From contig JALGUK010000054.1 of NCBI GenBank assembly GCA_029820875.1, positions 1 to 10,603 of the forward strand: 10,603 nt of DNA. The letters are read 5' to 3'. This DNA is from Candidatus Zipacnadia bacterium (lineage in GTDB: Bacteria; Armatimonadota; UBA5377; JALGUK01). How positions within the stretch are numbered: position 1 is the first letter of the stretch; every line of letters begins with the position of its first letter. Positions 1 to 6,247 of the stretch are shown here, one piece after another. A program made the translations under genes and the position numbers. The notes under the pieces were generated by a model. The model searched no databases and was not told the DNA's origin. It was given only the letters and a program-made list of their open reading frames with translations.

Positions 1-2771
1 GTCGGATGCTTGTCGATTGGATACCCGGTACCCAGATACAGGTCGTCTTTTTCCGTCGGTTGGGAATTCAGAAGCAAAAACCGCAGCCCCAGGATGCTGG
101 CGCCCATTGTAACCTTGACGTTGGTGCCCGGAGTGGCGAAAACAACCGCTACCGGCTCGTAGTAGGAGACCCATTGCTGTGGTGGAAGCGGCATACAGTA
201 GCCGTACTCGTACGGCTCGGCGTCCGTGCGTGCGTCATAGATGTTAATCTCCTGCAGCAAAGCGAAGAAACGTTGGTCCACCATGTCATAGATTGTCATT
301 GATGTGCAGGGGAACATGACGCATGTAACCGGCTTTTCCTGGGTATCCATCGTAGTCTCAATGGCGTATGTCTTCGCACCATTGACGCCTTGATCGGGCG
401 CATAGACTACCGCGCCGGTATCCTCGTCAAGTAGATACCCTTCAATCGGGATTTTACCGGGCTTTGCCCGTACATTTGGCAACCCCTTCAACGACATCCG
501 GCCGTCCTCGCCCACGATGTCGAATATTTCATTGCGAACGCCCATCGAGGTTTTGACTCCGGTGCGTGCGACTGCGATAGCGCCCACGACGGGTTCGTTG
601 GGGAAGTAGCTGACACGCGGGTCGAACTCCACCAGCCGCCCGTCCACCTCGGTAAAGTTGTCTTCAAGATCCAGCTCATATAGGTTTTTGGGTTTGGTGA
701 TGTTTACCAGGTCTTGAAGCAGACAGGCTGTGAAGCGTGTCTGCCGATAGACATTGTTAATCTCTACGTTGTCAGGTATATCGAACGGTGTATCAACATA
801 AGGCCGGGAATCATTGATGGTAGCCAGTCCGAGGCCTGTCCTGCCCATTAGCGTGACCACCTCGTGGTCCATGGCCAACTTTCCCGGGAGGTAGACACGC
901 CAGTTCTTGCCCTGGATGGGGTTGATGCCGTCTACGAGTGCGGACTGAGGCGGGACCCCTAAAGCGGAACCTATCAGTTCGGTGTATTCGCGCGCTTTCT
1001 TGCCGATGTCGCTGAACTTCCATTGGATGTTCTCGTTAAAGTCGTACCCGTAACCTTTGTAGAAAATGCCGGTGGTCCCGAAGTGACTCGATAAATCCAA
1101 GCCGAAGAATGCGTATATGTCGTACTCGGAGAAGTCCAGTGCATCAGTGACCGCGATCAGAGCATTCTGAACCTTCTTGAGCGCCGCTTGCTGCTCTGCC
1201 ATACCTGCGTCCCTGCGGCGTAGCGGCCGGGTCTCGTCCAGAACATTCTGCAGCCTGTCGCAGGCCGCCTCCGCGGGAGGAATGGCCTGCTCCATCATCG
1301 TAATGAACTTCTTGTAGCGGATGAACTCCTTCTTGGTAATCTGCTTGTCCTCGTCTTTGCCACGGTTGAACTCCTCGACGCCCTGCTCGTCGGTCGGCGC
1401 CTCCCATGCCCTTCGGTACTCGCTTTTGGCCTTGCGAACCGTTGCGGTCATCTTGTGGAGCAGTTTACGCGTACTCTTGAGGGCCTTGTCCACCCGGCGC
1501 AGACCGACCATCTGCTCGTAAGTACGCTGCTCAGGTGTCTCCTGCTGCACCCCTTCGGTTTCGTACTCGCTCTTTTGTTCCCAGATCTTCTCCTGTGCGT
1601 CATCGAGCTTTCGTCGCGCTTGCCGGGCTAAGTCAAAAAGGTGCGTGACACGCTTCTCCGTCCGTGCGCCCCTGAATCGCTTGTAAAGGAAGTTTTTCAC
1701 GCCCGCGAGGCCCTGGAAGTGCCCCGCAGTGGCCAGGAATTCGATGGTCCTCTTGGGAGGCTGGGCCTTGAACGCCTTTGCTACTTGCAGCAGCGCGGCG
1801 ATGCCGCATGCGCTCTCGGCACCCGGGGCCAATCGGGGCACGAACGAAATCGAGTCATAGTAGGATTCGATAACGATATGCTGGCGCTTCAGGCGTGGAT
1901 CCGTGCCTTTGATGGTCCCGAGGATGTTGCGCCCTGTAACATTCTTCCACTTCATTTTGCAATCAAGGCGCACCCGTATGGTACCGTGGACATCCAACAG
2001 CGCAAGGAGCTTGTCACTGAGTTCCTTCGGCACCCAGAACCGCGGGATATCGGCCGGGATGCTGAGGAATTTCGACTCGATCTCGCCACGCAGTGTCCGT
2101 TCCGGCTCGATGAACAGAACCGCCTTGGCTCCCAGAAGCGGCGCGTTGAACCATTGTGTCCCGCAGTTGAGCTTGAGGAGGACGATTGAACCGTCAACGT
2201 CCTTGCCCGAGTACTCGGAGAGGGTGCTGTTGCCTGCATAAACAAGGGGGGCAGTGATACCTCCGGGGGGCGTTTGGCAGGTGCGGACCAGATTAGGCCA
2301 CAGGGCGAAAATCTGAAACTTGCCGAGCACCTTCCCCTCGCTCAGGATGGTAAGAGTGGAACCCTCGTCGACCGGCACCGGCACCGTAAACTCTTCGGTC
2401 GTGACGTTTTCAGGCCCGAAGATCTCGTTGAACTTGTTCAGAATGTATTCGCCGGCCTGCTCACACCCGGGGGAGCCGGTCATTCGGGATGCATAACCGG
2501 TCGCATCCACACCGCACCTGGCCATAAATGCGGTAGTTTCTTCGATCTCAGCGCGGCTCACCACAGAGGAGACAGCTTGATAATCCGTCTCGCTCTTGAA
2601 TGCGATTTCCTCTTCATCCATCCCCTGCGCCGAGCTGGGAGCAGTCACGGCGAAGAGCAACAACAATAGGAAGACACTTATCAGACCGTATCGTGGCTTA
2701 TTCAAGCCGAACCACCCACATCTTGGGTTTTGACACACCCGTAAGGCACCGGCTCGCACCCCGAGTTGCAT
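1..2771 (-). CDS. Exported M28-peptidase-like protein with degenerate metal site and coiled-coil insertion (C-terminus outside window)
   Basis: The frame is open from ATG 2771 to position 1 (923 codons plus two bases) with no stop, so the C-terminus lies outside. Residues 24-48 form a signal peptide: N-K-P-R-Y, a Leu-rich core, then PSSA before QG. Residues about 174-230 resemble a PA domain. Residues about 290-360 match the first half of an M28 aminopeptidase fold and about 545-680 the second half. Between them (about 364-543) lies a charged, Lys/Glu/Arg-rich helical insertion, probably coiled coil. The part after about 700 looks beta-rich and is not recognised. Metal positions are lost: HxD is Y304-Y-D306, the GADD-type loop is G-A-E319-S-A-C-G, the Glu-Glu pair is H351-F352, and the late His is V659 (Y-V-D-T). 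M28 catalysis is therefore unlikely. The gene follows the ABC ATPase by about 45 bases, suggesting a binding or scaffold partner of that transporter. Fold assignment is good; function is inferred. Confidence 0.85.
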   Translation of the reverse strand, partial: MQLGVRAGALRVCQNPRCGWFGLNKPRYGLISVFLLLLLFAVTAPSSAQGMDEEEIAFKSETDYQAVSSVVSRAEIEETTAFMARCGVDATGYASRMTGSPGCEQAGEYILNKFNEIFGPENVTTEEFTVPVPVDEGSTLTILSEGKVLGKFQIFALWPNLVRTCQTPPGGITAPLVYAGNSTLSEYSGKDVDGSIVLLKLNCGTQWFNAPLLGAKAVLFIEPERTLRGEIESKFLSIPADIPRFWVPKELSDKLLALLDVHGTIRVRLDCKMKWKNVTGRNILGTIKGTDPRLKRQHIVIESYYDSISFVPRLAPGAESACGIAALLQVAKAFKAQPPKRTIEFLATAGHFQGLAGVKNFLYKRFRGARTEKRVTHLFDLARQARRKLDDAQEKIWEQKSEYETEGVQQETPEQRTYEQMVGLRRVDKALKSTRKLLHKMTATVRKAKSEYRRAWEAPTDEQGVEEFNRGKDEDKQITKKEFIRYKKFITMMEQAIPPAEAACDRLQNVLDETRPLRRRDAGMAEQQAALKKVQNALIAVTDALDFSEYDIYAFFGLDLSSHFGTTGIFYKGYGYDFNENIQWKFSDIGKKAREYTELIGSALGVPPQSALVDGINPIQGKNWRVYLPGKLAMDHEVVTLMGRTGLGLATINDSRPYVDTPFDIPDNVEINNVYRQTRFTACLLQDLVNITKPKNLYELDLEDNFTEVDGRLVEFDPRVSYFPNEPVVGAIAVARTGVKTSMGVRNEIFDIVGEDGRMSLKGLPNVRAKPGKIPIEGYLLDEDTGAVVYAPDQGVNGAKTYAIETTMDTQEKPVTCVMFPCTSMTIYDMVDQRFFALLQEINIYDARTDAEPYEYGYCMPLPPQQWVSYYEPVAVVFATPGTNVKVTMGASILGLRFLLLNSQPTEKDDLYLGTGYPIDKHP

Positions 2772-2778
2772 CTTCATT

Positions 2779-2784
2779 CCCTCC
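2779..2784 (-). promoter_or_regulatory. Shine-Dalgarno site that decides the start of the M28-like gene
   Basis: The minus strand reads GGAGGG just before two in-frame ATG codons, at 2777 and 2771. The spacing is only 2 bases to the first but 8 bases to the second, so 2771 is preferred. A TTG at 2705 would give a more conventional signal peptide (start, N-K-P-R-Y) but has only a weak GGGTGG upstream. It remains an alternative. Confidence 0.55.
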
Positions 2785-2819
2785 AACTCCAGGCTTCCAC
2801 CACCGTTCACTGCGGTCGC

Positions 2820-3779
2820 TTATTCCTCTCCGTGTTCCAATGTACCGACTTCAAGCGCAATGTCCGCGCGCTTGTCAATCCTCTCAATCTTTCCGTCGCG
2901 GATGTGCACCACCCGGTCGGACACGTCAATCATCTTCAGGTCGTGGGTCGCCGAGATGATCGTCACGCCGCTCTCTTCATTCAGCCTGCGCAGAAGATCA
3001 ATTATCTCCTTGCCGGTGCGCAGGTCGAGGTTACCGGTTGGCTCGTCAGCCAGCACGATAGCGGGACTGTTGGCCAACGCTCGCGCGACCGCCACGCGCT
3101 GCTGCTGGCCGCCGGAAAGCTCCTGGGGCTTATGATGGAGGCGGTCCCCGAGTCCCACGATGTTGAGAAGCTCAACTCCCTTTTCCATCATCTCGTCGCT
3201 GGTCATACCGGCGAAAATCATGGGGAGCGTGACGTTTTCAAGTGCGGTCATGACGGGAATCAGATTGAATGTCTGGAAGATATAACCGATCTTGCGGCAG
3301 CGGAGCCAGGCCAACTCAAAGGCATCAAGCTGCGCCATGTCCACCTCGTCGATGAACACCGTGCCGGATGTGGGCTTGTCCAATCCGCCTACCATGTTAA
3401 ACAGGGTTGATTTTCCGGAGCCGGACGGGCCCATAATCGAGATGTATTCGCCCCGGCGGATATCCAGTTGGACCCCATCAATCGCGTTAAGCGCCTGGCC
3501 GCCCATCGTGTAGGTCTTTACGAGATCCTTCGTCCGAACGATGAACTCATGAGTTGTCGCCGAGGCATCCCCGAACTCCGAGAGTTTCTTTCCGTGCTTT
3601 TCGTGAAGGCGCTTCTCCACATCCTCGCTGCCAGCCACTCCTGCCACTGCCGCGGCGACTTGCTCCCCAAGAGGACCTCCGCAGTGGGGACAGGTAGTAA
3701 TCAGCCCCGCCTCAGTCACAACACCGGGCTTGGAGGGATCAATTTCCTTGTTGCAATGAGGACATCTGGGTAACGGCAT
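2820..3779 (-). CDS. ABC transporter ATPase, LolD/MacB/FtsE type, with N-terminal zinc ribbon
   Basis: This 319-residue cytoplasmic ATPase should power the FtsX-type permease encoded just upstream. All nucleotide-binding motifs are intact: Walker A GPSGSGKST (117-125), Q-loop Gln169, signature LSGGQ (221-225), Walker B IVLADE (241-246) and switch His279. The P-x-M-T-A-L-E-N segment after the Q-loop is typical of the LolD/MacB group. What is unusual is the front end. Family members are usually about 220-240 residues and begin near residue 78 here. This one adds about 77 residues with two CPxC pairs, C6/C9 and C30/C33 (each C-P-H-C), which should bind zinc, followed by an Ala/Val-rich and then charged linker. 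The start at 3779 is well supported by AGGAGG at 3788-3793, 8 bases upstream. The gene lies 150 bases after the permease stop and 40-42 bases before the pseudopeptidase. The substrate is unknown. Confidence 0.95.
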   Translation of the reverse strand: MPLPRCPHCNKEIDPSKPGVVTEAGLITTCPHCGGPLGEQVAAAVAGVAGSEDVEKRLHEKHGKKLSEFGDASATTHEFIVRTKDLVKTYTMGGQALNAIDGVQLDIRRGEYISIMGPSGSGKSTLFNMVGGLDKPTSGTVFIDEVDMAQLDAFELAWLRCRKIGYIFQTFNLIPVMTALENVTLPMIFAGMTSDEMMEKGVELLNIVGLGDRLHHKPQELSGGQQQRVAVARALANSPAIVLADEPTGNLDLRTGKEIIDLLRRLNEESGVTIISATHDLKMIDVSDRVVHIRDGKIERIDKRADIALEVGTLEHGEE

Positions 3780-3787
3780 ATATCCTA

Positions 3788-3793
3788 CCTCCT
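3788..3793 (-). promoter_or_regulatory. Strong Shine-Dalgarno site for the ABC ATPase
   Basis: The minus strand carries a full AGGAGG, 8 bases before ATG 3779. This is the best-placed consensus site in the window. It supports the start that includes the zinc ribbon, rather than a shorter one at the ABC core. Confidence 0.8.
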
Positions 3794-3854
3794 ACACCGA
3801 TGGTCCCTTCGCTTCCCCACCGGGTTACGTCCGACCAAGGTGAACATATTGATG

Positions 3855-3900
3855 GCCCGTTCGGGCGGTCCGGGGCTCGCTCGGGAACTGTCGCAAGCCC
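3855..3900 (-). other. Two adjacent hairpins between permease and ATPase genes
   Basis: Read on the minus strand, 3900-3873 can form an 8-bp stem (GGGCTTGC with GCGAGCCC, one G-U pair) around a 12-base loop. A few bases further on, 3866-3855 holds GCCCG-AA-CGGGC, able to make a short second hairpin. No T-run follows either, so neither is a classical intrinsic terminator. They occupy much of the 150-base gap and could affect mRNA processing or the relative output of permease and ATPase. The structure is seen; the role is a guess. Confidence 0.3.
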
Positions 3901-3929
3901 TTTCCGTTGCACACCAACATCCACGCAGC

Positions 3930-4547
3930 TTAAATCTCCACCCTCAATGCTGCAGCAGGCGGTAACTTCGCGGCCCGCACGGCGGGTGGAATTGCGGCAA
4001 GCAGCGAGAGCATGACACCGATGAGGATTGAATACAGCAAGTACATTCCCATATCCGCCCAGCTCATCTTGAGCGTAACGGCCCAGCCGTGTTTGATGGC
4101 CCCGACCAACAGGCTCACCAGCGCTCCTAAAACTGCGCCTGTCAACGAGCCGAGAAAACCCAAGAATACGCTTTCGATGACGAAAAGCCGCACGATGAAT
4201 TCATCCAACGCGCCAAGGCACTTCATCGTACCGATCTCGCGATAGCGCTCGGTGACGGACATGAGCATGGAGTTGGTGATACCAAGCCCGCACACCAGCA
4301 AGGCCATCACTACAAGCCAGCTCTGCCGCGCTTGCATGGCGGCGTCCAGAGTCCTTTCCTCAACGGCGCGGGTAATCACTGCCCCCGTCCACACCGACAT
4401 CAGGAATGCAATGCCCAGAACCACGCCCGCCCCTGTGATTGCGGCTCGACCAAGCCGCAGCGTCACATTGCGGAGGCTGATCTTAATAGCTTGGCTCATT
4501 GGGAGCTTGATCTGACGCTGTTTTGTCGGAACGTCGGCGATACGCAT
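3930..4547 (-). CDS. Minimal FtsX-type ABC transporter permease without extracytoplasmic domain
   Basis: This 205-residue inner-membrane protein should be the transmembrane partner of the neighbouring ATPase. Four membrane segments are visible: about 35-57, 76-96, 117-148 and 167-187. The FtsX-domain core is clear: S-V-T-E-R-Y-R-E-I-G-T-M-K-C-L-G-A at 97-113, which in this superfamily faces the ATPase, and the C-terminal P-A-V-R-A-A-K-L-P-P-A-A-A-L-R pattern. MacB, LolC and FtsX proteins usually carry a domain of roughly 100-200 residues between TM1 and TM2. Here that loop is only about 18 residues (58-75), and nothing suggests a frameshift. The start at 4547 has AAGGTGA upstream at good spacing. 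The internal ATG at residue 17 has none. It follows the aminotransferase by 69 bases. Homodimerisation, or pairing with membrane segments in the unseen end of the M28-like protein, are both possible. Confidence 0.88.
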   Translation of the reverse strand: MRIADVPTKQRQIKLPMSQAIKISLRNVTLRLGRAAITGAGVVLGIAFLMSVWTGAVITRAVEERTLDAAMQARQSWLVVMALLVCGLGITNSMLMSVTERYREIGTMKCLGALDEFIVRLFVIESVFLGFLGSLTGAVLGALVSLLVGAIKHGWAVTLKMSWADMGMYLLYSILIGVMLSLLAAIPPAVRAAKLPPAAALRVEI

Positions 4548-4616
4548 GCAGTCACCTTCCGGCTATTGTGCGTCCAAACCCGTTCGGCTGCTCACCGGCC
4601 GCACCCGTTATCCCTT

Positions 4617-5855
4617 CTACGCGAGGCGTTCTACTACATCTTCGAAGGCTGCGCAGATATACTCGTTATCCTCATCCGACATGCATGGGTGCGTGGGCGG
4701 GTTGATAAGGCGGGCGCCGAGCTCCTCCGAGCGTGGACAGGACTGGCCCTGAGTATGGCGGCGCACGAACGCATCCGTCTGATAGGTCGGCGGGTTGGCT
4801 ACGACAGTGTCCACACCATATTCATCCTTGAGCATTTTCATCATCTGGTCGCGCTTCTCACCGGCCCACTCCGGCGGCACCAGAATGTTGTATAGATAAT
4901 AGACGTGCTTGTAGCCCGCGGGTTCGGGAGGTAGGCTGAGTTGAGGTATATGCTTGAGCATTTCCGTGCGGTTTTGCGCCACCTTACGGCGGGCCTCAAT
5001 CATTTCATCAAGCCGGCGTAGTTGAACTATTCCCACCGCGGCCTGCACCCTCGTCATCTTGTAGTTGGTACCCCATCCGGCACGGGGGTCGTCAGTCGCG
5101 CGCCTGCCGGTGTGGATTGCCATATCGTCGGTGATTTCAGCGCCCCACTGCCTCAGGCCGCGAAGGCGCCGGATAAGGTTGGGGTCATCGGTGGCTATCA
5201 TCCCTCCCTCGCCGAGGGTGGTCATCATTTTCATGGTGTGCAGACTGAAGACGGTCATCCAGCCCTTCTTGCCGATCTTGGCCCCGTTATACTCGCCGCC
5301 CAGCGCACGCGCCGCATCGCCGATTACTTTCGCCGGGCCGAACTTGGGATGCGGATGCCGCTCAGCGATCTCAAGGTAGTCGTCAATCGGCGCCGACAGG
5401 CCGTTCATATGTGTGACCAGAATCGCACGAGTACGCGGGGAAATCAGCCTTTCGACATCAGCGGGGTCAAGGTTCAGAGTCTCCGGATCCGACTCTCCCA
5501 GAACAGGCTTACCGCCCTGGCCGAGAATCGCGTAAAACCCCGCCTTGAAGTTGATAGCGGGGATAATGACCTCGTCACCCGGGTCAAGGTCCAGGGCCAT
5601 CATCGCCATGTCCAGCCCGGCACCGGCCGAGGTGATGGAGATGGCGAACTCGGTCCCGCAGTACTTTGCGAATTTCTCCTCGAATTCAACAATCTCGTCA
5701 CAGAAAAAGCCGAATCCCACCGTCGGATCCATCGAGTCCTTGATGGTCTGGACAACCGCCTCGATCTCTTCGTCCGTATAATAGCCACCCAACATCGGCT
5801 CAGCCGGCCATTCACGGCTGAGACCTCCTCGCGCGAGAATCTGTTTCCTGTCCAT
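4617..5855 (-). CDS. DegT/DnrJ/EryC1/StrS-family PLP-dependent aminotransferase
   Basis: This 412-residue cytoplasmic enzyme has the normal family length. Family members transfer an amino group, usually from glutamate, to keto-sugars or related carbonyl compounds using pyridoxal phosphate. The PLP-binding lysine is K209 in S-L-H-T-M-K-M-M-T-T-L-G-E-G-G. D180 in G-D-A-A-R-A-L-G-G should contact the pyridine nitrogen. The cofactor-phosphate region is T-S-A-G-A-G-L-D-M (about 74-83), followed by the hallmark D-P-G-D-E-V-I-I-P-A, and a G-T-N-Y-K-M-T-R-V-Q-A-A segment occurs later. The Met-rich stretch beside the lysine and the SAGAG loop differ from textbook ArnB-like enzymes, so the substrate cannot be read off. 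The start at 5855 is preceded by AAGGAG about 10 bases away. No sugar-nucleotide dehydratase, epimerase or glycosyltransferase lies nearby. The gene heads the closely spaced run with the ABC genes, so a shared pathway is possible but unproven. Confidence 0.93.
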   Translation of the reverse strand: MDRKQILARGGLSREWPAEPMLGGYYTDEEIEAVVQTIKDSMDPTVGFGFFCDEIVEFEEKFAKYCGTEFAISITSAGAGLDMAMMALDLDPGDEVIIPAINFKAGFYAILGQGGKPVLGESDPETLNLDPADVERLISPRTRAILVTHMNGLSAPIDDYLEIAERHPHPKFGPAKVIGDAARALGGEYNGAKIGKKGWMTVFSLHTMKMMTTLGEGGMIATDDPNLIRRLRGLRQWGAEITDDMAIHTGRRATDDPRAGWGTNYKMTRVQAAVGIVQLRRLDEMIEARRKVAQNRTEMLKHIPQLSLPPEPAGYKHVYYLYNILVPPEWAGEKRDQMMKMLKDEYGVDTVVANPPTYQTDAFVRRHTQGQSCPRSEELGARLINPPTHPCMSDEDNEYICAAFEDVVERLA

Positions 5856-6247
5856 GGTTTCAACGCTCCTTGTGTTAAATAAGTTTACCAGGGGTCCGCA
5901 GTTGAGGCCCTAAACGGCGCCACTCTGGCAATAAATCGACGGCAGTTCAAAGATAATCAGGCATAGGGAAGGCTTCGCCTTCGAGGGGGATTTATCCTGC
6001 CCCGAATATCGGCCCACCCGGACGCAGGGCTTCCTCTTTCGCCAGACTTCCCTGACTCCATCCGAACACCGACGGGAGCACGACAACCCATCCCCACTAC
6101 GGCTCTGCATGTTAAGCAAACGCTTACCCAGCGCCTGACGATAGCACGTTTCTCCGGCAACAACCTGTTGACCTCTTTCGCAACTCCGAAGATGATGAAA
6201 AACTTTTGCAGGCATTATAACCGCCGCCGCGCCCCTGGCAGCCTCGC
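5856..6247. other. 392-base intergenic stretch between DUF6785-like gene and aminotransferase
   Basis: I find no convincing gene here. Open frames crossing it have no recognisable family pattern, and their longer parts overlap the DUF6785-like gene antisense. Visible elements are a 6-bp inverted repeat GAAGGC-TTC-GCCTTC at 5968-5982 (no T-run, so not a clear terminator) and an operator-like palindrome at 6112-6127. A TATAAT at 6214-6219 on the minus strand has no matching -35. The aminotransferase promoter probably lies in this stretch, but I cannot place it. Confidence 0.5.
6112..6127 (-). promoter_or_regulatory. Candidate LacI-family operator
   Basis: The core TAAGC-AAAC-GCTTA has perfect 5-bp arms around a CG-containing centre. 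On the minus strand GGTAAGCGTTTGCT agrees with the catabolite-response (cre) type consensus except at the two outermost bases. It lies about 260 bases upstream of the aminotransferase start. A single short match in GC-rich DNA can arise by chance, and no regulator gene is in view. Confidence 0.22.

Noticed and set aside
2384..2400. Short GGCACC-type repetition near the start of the exported protein
   Set aside because: It simply encodes V-P-V-P in frame and is too short to treat as a repeat.
5968..5982. GAAGGC-TTC-GCCTTC inverted repeat as a terminator
   Set aside because: The stem is good but no T-run follows on either strand, so an intrinsic terminator is not supported.
6214..6219. TATAAT on the minus strand as a -10 box
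   Set aside because: No -35-like hexamer lies 16-18 bases upstream. The nearest TTGAGC is about 26 bases away.
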